A stretch of 64,000 bases of DNA, from the NCBI RefSeq assembly GCF_018873765.1, contig NC_057925.1, positions 58,416,970 to 58,480,969 on the forward strand, in the 5' to 3' direction. Made by a program: the position numbers and the translations under genes. The stretch is from Telopea speciosissima. Lineage: Eukaryota; Streptophyta; Magnoliopsida; Proteales; Proteaceae. Below are positions 24,601 to 36,060 of the stretch, in pieces (within the stretch, counting starts at the first letter, position 1; the number at the start of each line of letters is the position of its first letter). The notes under the pieces are model-generated. The model did no database searches. It saw only the letters and a list, made by a program, of their open reading frames with translations, and was not told the origin of the DNA.

Positions 24601-26052
24601 CGGGTCCTTGCAAGAGTGATGGGAGACATGACCTTACGGACGAAATTTTGCTGTAGCAAGAATGTTCCTGCTACAAGGCTGGGAGCCAAGGAAATAGGAT
24701 CGTAAAGGGTATTTTAGAAAATATTAAAACCAATGAGGATATTTATGAACTCAAAGGGGAAGTGAATTATTCCATTTCCTTGACAGCCAACCTTGTAGCA
24801 GCAAAATTTTTCCCCTGCCTAACAACCAAGTCATCATCAACGGTGCCGCAAGGGAATTCTGCGGTGGGTCGGGCGAGGACAGGGGAGGGTGGTGTGGCTC
24901 CAGAGTTGTAGGGCAAGGACAACGTGAGGGGTGGTGTTGTTGCCTTCTGTCCTGTACACTACTAAAGAAGAAGAATGAGGATGAGAGAGAAAATAATAAA
25001 AATTAATAATAAAAAAAAATTGATAACAAGGAGGAAGGGAGGTGTAATCTAGGTATTTAAAAATAAAAAGAGAAAATTTGAGATAAAAATTTAAATGTAA
25101 GGGAGTATCAGAAAAAAATAGTTAAAATACCTACCTACCATTGCATGCCCGCGATCCAGCTATCAAGAATTCAAGATATTTCTGTCTATTGCAATTTTCT
25201 TTTTTTTCTTTTATATTTAGGGTAAAGGATCATAACCATATGAACATTTAGAAAATTTTAATTATTTTAGAATTTTGGGAAAGAGTTCTCTTTGCGATCA
25301 TGCAGGAAAATGTAGGGTTTGCTAGCATCTTTTGTCTCTCTGTTCTGTTCATATAAAATGACTTTGTTGTCCTTTCATGCATGATGCCACTCTATCACAT
25401 CTTGTTGGAAAAATGACTCATGTGTAGGAATGTAAATGGATATCTGAAAATTCGAATTCAATTTGTACTTGTATTTGTTCAGCTTATGTTCAATTTCAAA
25501 TTTTGGTTAATTGAAAATCTCTTATTTATGAGTTTCAAGTTTCAGATGTGGAAGACTAATTGAGGAAGATAAATACATAATGGTAAACCGCATAAGAATA
25601 TCGAATAGGTTGCTTAGATATCTTCTTCAATTGCAAGGATGAAGAATTGAAGTTAATGCCATATGTTAACAATAAAAGGGCGAGAGTACTATATGTCACG
25701 AATTAGATCGTCTGCCGTAGGTGGAGAGGATTAGAAGAAGGAAGAATGCTGAGATAGAGAACTCCGTTGCAGGTGATAATCGCCGTAGACGTCACAGGTG
25801 GAAAGCATCGACGCCGTCGCAGGTGGTTGAACTCGCGTGAATGTCTCTGCAATTTCATTTGGTGCTCGGTTGTGAGAAGGAATTCAAATTCTGCAGAATA
25901 AGCCTCTCCATCGCAGACCAATATGAGTTCCTGTGGTTAATTAATTCGAACTGTTCAATATAACCGAGTCCACGTGTCATTCATCTGTGCGGACGATTTT
26001 CAGCACAGGGATGCGCTGGAGAGGAGCCGAATTGTAAGAGTTTTCCTCCAGC

Positions 26053-26335
26053 CGTGGAGAAGGGTTCATCCAATCGCCGTCAGTCCCCGCGGTCAAGGAA
26101 GTTCCTTCGCCGTAAATCATTTTATGAGAGAGAGAGAGAGAGAGGTGGCGTTGGCGTTGGGGTTGGGGGCGGGGAAGTTTTTCTCCAGCCGTGGAGAAGG
26201 GTTCACATCCAATCACCGTCAGTCCCGAAAGAGAGAGAGGAGGTGGTGGTGGTGGTGGTGGTGGGGTAGGGGGGGGGGTGGATTTCATCCAATCACCGTC
26301 AGTCCCCGCAGTCAAGGAAGTTCCTTTGCCGTGGG
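26053..26335 (+). promoter_or_regulatory. Triplicated upstream block of neprosin gene A
   Basis: Three copies of a block built on 'ccgtggagaagggttca' and 'ccaatcaccgtcagtccc' lie at about 26053-26118, 26193-26225 and 26287-26335, separated by GA and GGT microsatellites. Unit B has one copy (36727-36790); unit C lacks it upstream of its TATA box. This could alter expression of gene A, which is inference. Confidence 0.7.
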
Positions 26336-26353
26336 TGAAGGGAAACTGAGTTC

Positions 26354-26360
26354 TATAAAT
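26354..26360 (+). promoter_or_regulatory. TATA box of neprosin gene A
   Basis: TATAAAT sits 106 bp before the ATG in the context GAGTTCTATAAATCCTCTCG. Nearly the same 20 bases occur upstream of genes B and C, while the DNA further upstream differs. Confidence 0.7.
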
Positions 26361-26459
26361 CCTCTCGAATTCAGTGACAAGATGAGACAGAGTGAGCGAG
26401 AGAGCAAGAGGAAGTTCCTTCGCCCTGGTATAGTAGTGTTTCATTCCTAGGTGTTCACC

Positions 26460-29062
26460 ATGGCAGCGTGGGTTAGCGGAGAGAGCAGGAGTAAGCGAAT
26501 AAGTGTGCTGCTATTCCTGATATCCTTTTACTTGATTCCTCTGATCCCCTTCTCATGCTCTGCTGCTGGGATGCCCAATTCCCGTCAAAAGCTCGAAATT
26601 CAGAACCACTTGAAACGCCTCAACCATCCCGCCGTTAAAAGCATTAAGGTTATCTCTCGCTTTTTCTTTTTATGTTCATTAATGAGTGGAAAATCCAATC
26701 TTTTTTGGCTTATGAGTGCTGAGGATTATTAGATTTTTCTTGTACATGCATTTCAATTCTGTGTTTCAATTCGGTGGTGACAGAGCCCAGATGGGGATAT
26801 CATTGATTGCGTCCATGCTTCTAATCAACCTGCATTCGACCATCCTTCTCTCAAAAACCATACAATTCAGGTTCTTCTCTGTTTCTGCTCTCCTCAACTT
26901 CTGGCCTTAGGTTGCTATATACTTGGTATTTATTTATTTTTTCTTGGGTTTTTTAGATGAGACCAAGCTTTCATCCAGAAGGGCTTTTCGACAAAAACAA
27001 AGCCACTACCAAGTCCGAACAAAATTCAAACTCCATTACTCAGCTGTGGCATTTGAGTGGAAGATGCCCTGAAGGAACCATACCCATCAGAAGAACAACC
27101 AAAGATGATATTCTAAGAGCAAGCTCTATTGAAAGATTCGGAATGAAGAAGTACAGAACAATCCCTCAACCTCGTTCTGCGAATCCTGACGCGATAAATC
27201 CTGTTCATGAGGTAAAGAGAGCGGGGCAAAAATTAAATTGGAAAAACCAACTTTTTCAGCTACTTTCCTCGCCTTTTCATCCATTTTCACAGTGATAACA
27301 GAGTCTTAAACCCGTTTTTTAACGTTCTAAACATGTTTTTGGTTTTTTGCGTTTTTTTAAGACATTGGACTTGTTGAACAATGGCTTACTGATCATATCT
27401 CTTTCTTTTCCGAACTTTGATTGGCCTGATTCTTTCATGAATGTACAGATGACTTGAAGGATTATATTTTTCATCACCTTCAACTCATGGTCAATGCACA
27501 AACATTAAAAGTAGAAGCATGCATTTCAAATAAAAGTTCTTCATTTTTTATGAGAATAATGTCATTTTTTTTAAAATCTAAACGTATAAAACGCGTATTG
27601 TCGGTTTTTTTTGTTCTTTGATTTTTAGACCGTTTTATTTGACCATTCATTTACAATTTTTTATCGTTTAAAACCTAAAACTCCAATTTTTCATCGTTTC
27701 CGTTTTTACTAACTATGATACTTATACATTTTTTTCACCTTTTTTGGTTTTTTTTTTTTTTTTTTTTTAATTTCACTTGGAAGGAATAGCATGCAATAGC
27801 CCACGTTAAAGGGGACAGGTATTACGGAACAGAAGCAACCATTAACTTGTGGAAACCCAATACCCAAGAGCCTAATGAGTTCAGCTTATCTCAGCTCTGG
27901 CTCGTGGAAGATTCTTCTAATCAAGATGTCAACACCATTGAAGCTGGTTGGCAGGTATTATTTCTTTATAATTCTTCTAAGTATACGCTTTGTACACACC
28001 CAAAAAAAAAAAATAAAAAAAAAATGGAAAAGTGAGTTAAGAAACTTATTCTGCCTTTCTCTTTGGTTGATTTCTCTTCTTTCGTTTACAAAATACAGGT
28101 CTACCCACATTTGTATGGAGACAACAATACGAGACTCTTCACCTACTGGACTGTATGCCTTCATTTTTCCTTCCTATCTGCTTTGGGGTCAATAGTCTTT
28201 TTTTTTCCATCTTTTTTTCGAGTTTTAACCATCTAATTCAGGCTATGTTTTTTTTTCTCTTTCTCCGTATAGAGTGACTCGTATCAATCCACCGGTTGCT
28301 ACAACCTCCTATGCTCAGGCTTTGTTCAGACCAACAATCAAATAGCAATGGGTGGAACCCTCTCTCCTGTGTCTGCCTATGGTGGTTCCCAATATGATAT
28401 CACTATACTTGTCTGGAAGGTAAAAACCGAGATGAAAGATATAAAGATTTTAAAAGATAAAGAAAAACAAATTCCAAGGACCCACATCAAATTTTTATGG
28501 TAAAAAATATTCTTTGTGCCGGGGGTGCAAGGTACGCCCAGAGTTCAGACATATGGGGGTGGGCAAAATAACCACCCTACCCCCTGAATGACAAGTCCAT
28601 TTATCTGGGCAGAGGTTGCGATGCGGCAAAGAGAACATCAACCCAATTTTTATTTCAAGTTAATTTAAGTCTGTTATGGCATTGTAGGACTCAAAGGAGG
28701 GGAAATGGTGGTTGCAATTGAATGATATTGTGTTAGGCTACTGGCCTTCTTCCCTCTTCACGTACTTGGCTGACAGTGCATCCTTGATTGAGTGGGGAGG
28801 AGAGGTTGTAAACAGAGAATCATTTGGTCAGCACACAACTACTCAGATGGGTAGTGGCCATTTCCCTCAAGAAGGCTATGGTAAGGCAAGTTATTTCCGG
28901 AATATTCAGGTTGTTGATGGATCCAATCATTTAAAAGCCCCAAATGGAATCAGCACCTCGGCTAGGTATTCCACTTGCTATAATATCCAAAATGGCAATA
29001 ATAATGATTGGGGGAACTACTTCCACTATGGTGGACCTGGCAGAAACCCCAATTGCCCATGA
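26460..29062 (+). CDS. Neprosin-domain secreted glutamic-peptidase-like protein, copy A
   Basis: Seven exons with GT-AG junctions: 26460-26648, 26784-26870, 26957-27211, 27790-27954, 28099-28152, 28273-28419 and 28688-29062, giving 423 residues with no lesion. The ATG at 26460 has a good context (CACCATGG). Residues ~17-36 are a hydrophobic signal peptide ending SCSAA. An N-terminal activation-peptide domain (DUF4409 type) contains [11 protein letters not shown] and [13 protein letters not shown]. The linker carries [11 protein letters not shown]. The neprosin domain runs from about residue 180 to the end. Conserved Glu residues in EAGWQ (~228) and IEWGGE (~334-338) are the likely catalytic pair by analogy with Nepenthes neprosin, a glutamic peptidase (family G3) that cuts after proline. 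Conserved cysteines include GCYNLLCSG. Such proteins are secreted; activity has been shown for few members, so the enzymatic role here is inferred. Introns are compact compared with copies B and C. Confidence 0.95.
27340..27730 (+). repeat. Dispersed repeat in intron 3 of neprosin A
   Basis: The same sequence ('gacttgttgaacaatggctt', 'tttgaccattcatttacaat') lies in intron 3 of B (38540-38910) and C (53735-54090), so it was in the ancestral gene. A further copy lies outside the array in reverse orientation at 61450-61850. Confidence 0.75.
28498..28643. mobile_element. MITE in intron 6 of neprosin A (GTGCCGGGGGTGC family)
   Basis: The element lies between near-identical 9-mers (aaattttta at 28489-28497, caattttta at 28644-28652), with inverted ends around 'ttctttgtgcc' and 'ggcaaagagaa'. 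Gene B carries the same insertion at the same place (39650-39789); gene C lacks it. Confidence 0.7.
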
Positions 29063-29241
29063 AGGATAAATCCAATTAAGTCCTCTCTCTTTCTCATGTA
29101 ACATTCCATGTAAGAGTGATGGAGACTCTATAATTGCAAGAGCGTTGCTACGGAAGAGACCAACTTCAATTAAATAACTTCAGGCTTCGTAAGCCATCAT
29201 CAAGGAAGACCATCAACTGTAATCTTTAAAGAATATACATG

Positions 29242-29547
29242 TGTTAAAGATATGTAACACAATAGGGGGAGTCCCCCTAGCATAGTTTCCTTTGTTGTTT
29301 TATGTCTTTAATTGTTAGTTTTCTAGTCTATGTAAGTTTCTTGTTTAGGCTTTAACCTTAACAAGGTAAGAGTTATACTTATTTTGTAATTTTGTTTTGA
29401 CTTTAATATAAATATATTTGGTTGGTACAATAGAAAAAACATTCTATCATACAGCCCTTTTCTCCCATTGTTCTTTCTTCTCTCTTCTCTCTTCTCTTTA
29501 CCAGTCATTGGTTACAGGTTTTGAGATTCTTTACATGGTATCAGAAC
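29242..29547 (+). mobile_element. Copia-type 5' LTR with primer-binding site, remnant, unit A
   Basis: An LTR of about 294 bp begins TGTTAAAGATATG and ends GATTCTTTACA at 29535. It is followed at once by TGGTATCAGAAC (29536-29547), the tRNA-iMet primer-binding site typical of Copia elements. A short leader-like stretch follows, but no coding interior or second LTR was found. The same remnant sits in the same place after genes B and C, so the insertion is older than the triplication. It is a fossil. Confidence 0.8.
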
Positions 29548-30600
29548 TTTAATCAGTACTTGCTTCTCTTATTTATTGTTGTTTTGAGAGTCATTTTGGG
29601 TTCCTGATTTGAAGAAGAAAGTCTATTAATGCAAAAGTCGACCTCGAACCAAGGAAATCAATGGGAGATCGATTGCAGCCAGGATCAACACGATTAGAAA
29701 CAAATTAAATAACTAATAATCTTTTATTAAATAACTAATAATCTTTTTTTATTGCTGTTTTTTCTATTACATATGAATGGAGAACATAAAGGATAAGAAG
29801 ATAAAGGAGGTACGGGATGGGCTATCTCAGCCCTGGGTCTCTCACCCTCAGCTATCCTAACTGTTGACCAGGGAATGTTTTCCCAATACCGATGACAAAC
29901 ATGACCTCAAAATTCTATTATTCAATATTGATTCAAGTTCAACTGATGGGACCTATTTATAGCTACGCTTAAACTTCACAAAAATAAAAATTTCAAAATT
30001 AGAAAGTAAAATAAAAAGAAACTAATATAAGCCTCTTACAAGAGAATATTGAGGCTTGTACAAATCCAAGCTATAATGAAGTTTCTTACATTGTCAAATG
30101 TTCAAACCAGGTTTTAGGGTTTCAAAAATAGAATAAGATTGGCCAAATTCAGATTGGAATCCGTCGATATCGATCCCAATGAGGGTTAAGGCATATTTGA
30201 GCCAATTTTTATTGATTCCTATCCAATTCAAACTGTAATCGGACAAGATCAATTCTGTCCGTGGACATTCTTTTGTTTTCCGCCACCCAATTCTTACTAT
30301 AGATACTCTTCCGATTATGCCGATTCGTCTGGCTCCGATTACAATGTTATCGATTCACATTCGGATTGATTCGGTGTTTTCTGTATAGTAAGTATGTCTC
30401 CTTTCTTCTTATTTATTGTTATCAATACCATGTATTTGATTTGATCGCCTAATGTTGAATTTTTCGGATGTAAATTGGCTTTAGGATCAAGGAATTTGAA
30501 GTTTGAATGACCCTTTTAGTTTACTCTGGTTTCTTTATTGTGTCTAAGTCTCAGCATCCCCACCCCAACCCCCACCAGAAAAAAAGGAATCAATAATAAG
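29548..30600. other. 3' flank of unit A, retroelement-derived leader and spacer
   Basis: Sequence downstream of the Copia remnant, shared with 43369-44600 of unit B and in part with 57335-57700 of unit C. It holds no gene. A TATA-like CTATTTATAGC on the plus strand near 29950 would read as a TATA box on the minus strand. 30110-30240 is a dispersed repeat also found inverted at 14525-14766. Confidence 0.5.
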
Positions 30601-30633
30601 TAGTTCCATTAGAAAGGGGGGAAAAATCCTCTG

Positions 30634-30802
30634 TAGTGCCTTGTTGTTCGGGCCTGAGCGCTTGACATGTGGAAGTTGCGACATCTAACGGTGTTGAGTT
30701 CGAGAAAAAAGAAAAACAAAAAAACTGGGTCAATCGAGCTCGAACCGTTGGATGAAGCTTCTTCCACGTGTTGAGCTCTCAAGCCTGAACTGCAAGGCAC
30801 TG
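30634..30802. mobile_element. Foldback MITE at the head of unit B
   Basis: 'tagtgccttgttgttcgggc' at the left pairs with the right arm ending 'tgcaaggcactg'. The arms run through 'acatgtggaag' and 'cttccacgtgt' for about 75 bp each. Copies lie at the head of unit C (44648-44817) and, damaged, of unit A (22900-23050), so it was part of the unit before triplication. Confidence 0.8.
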
Positions 30803-31112
30803 TAAAATGAAGGATTTGCAAAGGATTTTATTCCCATTAGAAGCCAGAGCATGGAGCCTGCTACGGTCGGGTCAAAAGCAGTAGCATTCATTCCACCACA
30901 ATAATAAGAATTTTTTTCAACACGGTGTAAGGATATTTCCAATGGGCATACTGGAATAATTGGATGATGAGTTGAAGTAACGTTATAAATTGGATTCTTA
31001 GCCTGGTCATTCCATGAACCTGTCCCATACTATTCCACCTCGGACCGATATAATTGTGATTGTCTATAAAAGCTATCCAAAAGAATACACACACTATAGT
31101 TTTTCAGCTGAC

Positions 31113-31484
31113 AGTGGGGCTGCAAATGGATCGGATTCGGCTCGGATAGTGCTATATCCGCATCCGCATCCGATTAGCTATCGGACGGATTCAGTAAGTG
31201 CTAAACGGATACGGATCGGATATTTTATCCGTTTACATGTAAATATAGCTTTTCGGATAGCTATAGCCTATACATATCCGCATCCGTTTAGCTTTCGGAC
31301 GGATTCGGATAGTGCTAAACGGATACGGACACGGATACGGATCGGATATTTTATCCGTTTACATGTAAATATAGCTTTTCGGATAGCTATCGCCTATCCA
31401 TATCCGCATCCGTTTAGCTTTCGGACGGATTCGGATAGTGCGAAACGGATACGGAAACGGATTTCGACTGTTCATTTACACCCC
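31113..31484. mobile_element. hAT-like non-autonomous element, unit B only
   Basis: It starts AGTGGGGCTGCAAATGG and ends TTCATTTACACCCC, with imperfect inverted ends. The interior is a partial tandem duplication of a ~140-bp block containing 'cggatattttatccgtttac'. Units A and C have the uninterrupted site (ttttcagctg...), and the near-matching 8-mers cagctgac and tagctggc flank the insert, which gives direct evidence of insertion. Confidence 0.82.
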
Positions 31485-32177
31485 TAGCTGGCGGCTCTGC
31501 TTGTTGTAGCATATCATAATCTTACGAATCTAAAGATCTCAAAATTGAAGAACGAGCTCTTCTTTAACGACCCTATATCTAAAGGGCCTTACGCACTGAA
31601 CTCCCTAGGGTTCCCTTTATGTTAATGTAAACCCATAACATAAGTAGTCTCTCTTCTGTTATTCTACCTTCAGAGCAACCTACCCTATCTTATCTCTCTT
31701 CACTTGAGTGAGTCATGGGGGAACACCCCAATGGATAGCATATCCCTATTTGATGAGGTGGGTCAAACCAAGGGAAAAAAGGGAATATTGTGGTGATATG
31801 ATTGGACTCAATCCTTACGCAATACTCAGACACACTGAGGGCGTCAAGAGACCGTCTTACCCTGCCCGAGCAGGGGTGAGGCAATCTTTTCACGTCTCAC
31901 TGTTTGCACTGCACGCACAGCCCGGGCAGGGTGCTGTACAAAGTCTTTTTGGGATATGATTTCCTGCATGTATAAAATGGACCACCCCAATGGATAGCAT
32001 ATCAAGCCCTGTTTGATAAGGTTGCAGTTTGGTTTCTTAGAAGTTGCTCCGCACGTTTTGGGTCTTCCAATGTATATGATTTCCTGCATGTATAAAATGG
32101 ACCACTGCCATGCGTTGTGATTTATGGAATTTTAAAGAGGTAAGAGGAGGGTTTCCAAAAGACTTATTGTTGGGTTA

Positions 32178-32408
32178 TTGTTTGAAAGTTCACGGAGCTA
32201 CAGACAGACTTTTCATGTTTTAGATCAGCTGGAAAATGATAATCTAAAGCAAACAGAAGAAGAAAATAAGGTTATGCTACAAGAAACTAAGCAATTAACA
32301 AAATATGTAGAATGGAGAAGAAAAATCGTTGCAGGTGAATTTAGAGAAACAGCAGCAATCAGATTGATAGAGAAGAAGAAAAAAAGAAGGAAGATGTTTT
32401 GTAACTAG
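32178..32408 (+). pseudogene. Charged coiled-coil ORF fragment in unit B
   Basis: 76 codons starting MFESSRSYRQTFHVLDQLEN, then a Glu/Lys-rich helix with QETKQLTKYVEWRR and IRLIEKKKKRRK near the end. Unit C keeps a 75-codon version (45779-46006) and unit A only the last third. I do not recognise the parent protein. It could be a terminal exon of a host gene or an old insertion. I found no splice partner that would make it a working gene. Confidence 0.4.
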
Positions 32409-32839
32409 GCAAGAAAAGAGGTCAAATCTGTCGTTTGCTGCGTGTTTGATTTCCATTGGATCTCATTTTTTCAATTTATTATTGTATCCCGACAAAGGGC
32501 AAATTTGAAATAGCAATTAAATTGACATTGAGCAAGCATATTTCGTTTCTGTTATGTTAACATTAAATAATAAAAACTAAACGTAGTTTGCTGTGGTTCA
32601 GCCACGTACGTGAATCTTTATTCTCTCAAGTTCCTTACCTGTTACATTTCGTATGGTTCCTCTTATAGGGGGCGGAAATGATCACTTAATCCCTTGCTCA
32701 AACACATTGCCGGGTGGGATCCACCCTCTTCTTATTAGAGGCGTTATGGAACTGTACTGGGCAAAGAACTTAAGAGGATAATTTTCCCCACGTACATGTA
32801 ACAAGAACATTCCTGCTCTGACTGTAGCAACGAAATTTT

Positions 32840-33425
32840 ATCCCTTACAGACGAAATTTTGCTACTACACTTCCAGCAGAAACAACCAAGAAAATGGAAT
32901 CTTAAAGGGTATTTTAGAAATTACCAAAACCTGTGATGGTATTTATGAACCCGAAGGGAAAGTGAATTATTTCATTTCCTTGGCTGCCAACTTTGTAGCA
33001 TCAAAATTTTTTCCCTCCCCAATGGCCAAGTCTTGATCAACAGCGGTGCCGTATGGGAATTTTGCTATGGGTTGGGTGAGGACAGGGGAGGATGGTGTGG
33101 TTGCAGGGTTGCAGAGCAAGGACAGGGTGAAGGTGGGTAAGGGGTGGTGTTGTTGCTTCTGTATAGAAGAAGAAGAATGAGGATGAGAGAGAAAATGATA
33201 AAAAGTAATAAAAAAATCGATAACAAGGGGAAGGGAGGGGTAATCTAGGTTTTTAAGAATAATAGGGAAGAAATTGAGATAAAAGTTTATGAGAGTATCA
33301 GGAAAAATAAGGTCTAAGGTAGTGGAGTATTAATAAATATAGATTAAGTGTAGGGGAGTGATAATAATTGTCCAATTATAATGTAAAATAGATAGAATAT
33401 TACTTTACTCTCCTATTATTATATT
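32840..33425. other. Conserved spacer block of unit B
   Basis: Matches 24650-25110 of unit A and 46560-47105 plus 48825-49260 of unit C. There is no open frame of note. The unit-C copy is split by the Pack-type element at 47113. Confidence 0.6.
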
Positions 33426-33428
33426 ATA

Positions 33429-33803
33429 TTATTGGATATTCAGCCATTGGGTTGGCATTGACCCACAAGTCACTCACAACACAAAGCATATTATCGAATA
33501 TTCAACCATTGGGTTGGCATTGACCCACAAATCACCCACAAAGCATATTATCGGATATTCAGCCATTGGATTGGCATTGATCCACAAATCACTCATAAAT
33601 CATATTATCGGATGTTCGGCCATTGGGTTGGCAGTGACCCACAAATCACTCACAAATCACTCCCTTCCATTTTTGTTATATCATCCATATCGTTGAGCTA
33701 TATCATTGAGCTGTACAGATATGGAGGATATAACAAAAATGGAAGGAGGTGATTTGTGAGTGATTTGTGGGTCAATGCCAACCCAATGGCCGAATATCCG
33801 ATA
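33429..33803. mobile_element. Inverted-repeat element with internal 57-bp array
   Basis: Four tandem copies of a 57-bp unit (tattatcggatattcagcca...ttgacccacaaatcac) start near 33430. After a short loop (33673-33735) one copy follows in reverse orientation and ends 'cgaatatccgataata'. The arms also pair through 'cttccatttttgttatat'. It reads as a MITE whose left terminal repeat was expanded into a small array. Unit C has the empty site at 49250-49264 and 49434. Confidence 0.78.
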
Positions 33804-33813
33804 ATATATTAAA

Positions 33814-33982
33814 GGGAAAAAGTTCTATGTACGGGAGTGTGGTCCACATCAACACTCTCATGAGTCTATCTCTCTCCTCTCCATGTGAAAAGACACTTTT
33901 GCCCCCTTGTTTTAAGGAGGAGAGAGATAGACACATCAGAGTGCTGGCATAAGCCATACTCCCATACAGAAAACTGCTTCCC
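33814..33982. mobile_element. Foldback MITE, GGGAAAAAG family, copy 2 (unit B)
   Basis: 169 bp beginning GGGAAAAAGTTC and ending ACTGCTTCCC, with the same fold-back body as copy 1. Flanks are tatattaaa (33805-33813) and catattaaa (33983-33991), a 9-bp duplication with one change. This is the most diverged copy of the four. Confidence 0.85.
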
Positions 33983-35355
33983 CATATTAAAACAACAACT
34001 CTAATATATGACTTTTAAAAGTAAAAATACCTACCCACCATTGCATGCCCATGACCCGACTATCAAGAATTCAAGATATGCTCTCTATTGCAATTTTCTT
34101 TTATTTTTTTATATTTAAGGTAAAGGACCATAACCTTATGAACATTTAAAAATTTTTAATTATTTTAGAATTTTGGGAAAAGGTTCTCTGAGCAATCATG
34201 CACGAAAATGTAGGGTTTGCTAAGCATCTTTTGTGTCTATCTCTCTCTTCTTCATATAAAATGACCTTGTTGCCCTTTCATGTGTGATACTCATGGAAGA
34301 AAAACTCAATCGAATCCTGTTGATACCACATAGTTAACTCGGTTTTGTAGGTTTTTGAAACGAGTTGAAGGGGGATTTTATAAAATCCCTAGATTCGATC
34401 GGGTTTCGATGTTTTCGATCAGTTTCGATCATATTTCGGTGGTTTCGACACATATGCCCATCGAAACTAGGGAAAACTTGGTTCGAAACTAAGATAGACA
34501 AGTATTTATGCTAGAAACTACCAATAATCAGGACAGAAACCAGGACAAACATTTAAGTAAATGTTTTTGTATTTGTATTTCATTTACTTAAGATATTATT
34601 CATAAATAAGCAAATACCCCTTATTGGAATCCAATAAAAATAGTTAAAAAACAAATTCCAAAAAGAAAAAAATGTCAACCTCCCAGTTCAAGAACAAAAA
34701 TTGAATTTTCGATGATAAGTGCAATTATCAACTTTCTAATGTTGGGGTTTTTCTCAAATCTAAAAATTCTATAAGTGTTAAAAACCCAAAAGTGTGTTAA
34801 AATATTCATTTGTTTTTTATCCCCCAAAAAATATTTTCATTCAGAGCGATTTTGAGTGCAGTCGCGTACACCAAATTAAGTTTGACCGGTACATAACTCC
34901 TTCAATATAAATCAGATTTAACAATCTTGAACTTGTTGAAAAACTATCAAAACAAAGCTTTCTATCAAATCCAAGATTGTTTAAATCTCATTTATATTGA
35001 AAGAGTTATATTCCGGTCAAACCTTGTTCAATATCATGTCCAAGAACAATATACAATATCAAATTTGGATCAAAACCACAAGTAATATTTTTAGTGTTCG
35101 CTATGTGATACTAATGCATGGATTGAGTTTAAAATGTCAAAAATAGGCAACACAATACAGGGCAAAAAAAATAACTTTTGGGCTTCGAATCCAAGGTTCA
35201 AGTTAGCCTGGAGAAAGTCCTAGGTTTCGATCGAGATATGGTTGAAACCGAGACGAAGTCTTTTTCTGACTGGTCGAAACCTAGTCGAAACCCGAATTTT
35301 AGAACTTTGGTGATACCACTCTATCACATCCGGTTGGAAAAGTGACACTCGTGTG

Positions 35356-35472
35356 TAGGGATGTAAACGGGGATCCAAAAATCCGAATTCAATTCGCATC
35401 AATATCTGTTTAGGGGTATCCGAATTTTATTCGTATCCGCATCCGATCACATCCAATCCATTTACATCTCTA
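35356..35472. mobile_element. Small hAT-like MITE in unit B
   Basis: 117 bp from TAGGGATGTAAACGG to CCATTTACATCTCTA, with flanks ctcgtgtg and cttcgtgtg. The same element lies at 49792-49908 in unit C, and a left end at about 25424 in unit A, so it predates the triplication. Confidence 0.8.
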
Positions 35473-35525
35473 CTTCGTGTGAGAGAGGGACCTAAGAGAT
35501 AACTTGGCTCTCCTTCAGTTGTGGT

Positions 35526-35639
35526 GGGAGCTGGAGGATCCAGCCCAGTAAGAACAGGGGGGGATTGGTCATTTCACAGGGCAGCCCTGTGAAATGACCA
35601 ATCCCCCCTGTTCTTGCTGGGCTGGATCCTCCAACTCCC
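35526..35639. mobile_element. Near-perfect palindromic element
   Basis: About 56 bp per arm (GGGAGCTGGAGGATCC... against ...GGATCCTCCAACTCCC) with two or three mismatches and almost no loop. Related ends lie at 52142-52302. It would form a stable hairpin, so assembly of this point deserves caution. Confidence 0.85.
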
Positions 35640-35799
35640 GACTGGAGGAAACCCAAGTCCCTTGAGAGACCTAGAGTCAGTCGCTTAAGTGAGACAACAG
35701 AGAAGAAAAGTCCCAATTCGTTCCATTTGACTCGGGATAGCTATTCGGTCAAGAGAGAAAGATTCCATTTCATTCCAATTTGTCTCATATACTATTTCA

Positions 35800-36060
35800 C
35801 CAAAAATTTGACTGTAAATTTTTAAGGACCATTAATTGGGAATGCTAACTTAAGGGCATACCTTAAAACAATCCTAACTTATGAGGGATAGTGGTGTTCC
35901 TACTTATTAATTAATACAAAACAAGAGGTAATATAGACTAGTTGCGTGATTTGAGGGAGAAAAAAAAAAATGAAGCATATCTCTTGTGATTGAAATTAGT
36001 GTCTTATTATAATATTATTAAATATATGTAGCATGTGTTAGGGAATATTTAGTTTTAAGT
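35800..36060 (+). repeat. Direct repeat upstream of neprosin B, second copy in its intron 3
   Basis: About 260 bp ('caccaaaaatttga' through 'gcatgtgttagggaat') recurs in the same orientation at 37943-38205 inside intron 3 of gene B, with high identity. Neither A nor C shows it at these places. Confidence 0.8.

Larger units (their letters stand above)
22890..30600 (+). repeat. Segmental repeat unit A of the neprosin array
   Basis: Shares with units B and C, in the same order: a foldback element (here truncated, 22900-23050), a block with coding-like fragments (23300-24170), a spacer beginning 'acgaaattttgct' (24650-25420), the neprosin promoter and gene, and a Copia LTR/PBS remnant. It lacks the ~250-bp block shared by B and C (31700-31960, 45350-45600). 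The left edge is set by loss of similarity, so it is approximate. Confidence 0.85.

Noticed and set aside
25974-26450. Long open frames on both strands upstream of neprosin A
   Set aside because: Generated by microsatellites and the repeated promoter block; no protein family fits.
31014-31487. 157-codon repetitive open frame (repeats of IRIGYFIRLHVN)
   Set aside because: Entirely explained by the tandem block inside the hAT-like element at 31113-31484.
33426-33660. CRISPR-like array of 57-bp repeats
   Set aside because: Repeats are contiguous without spacers and the setting is a plant MITE.
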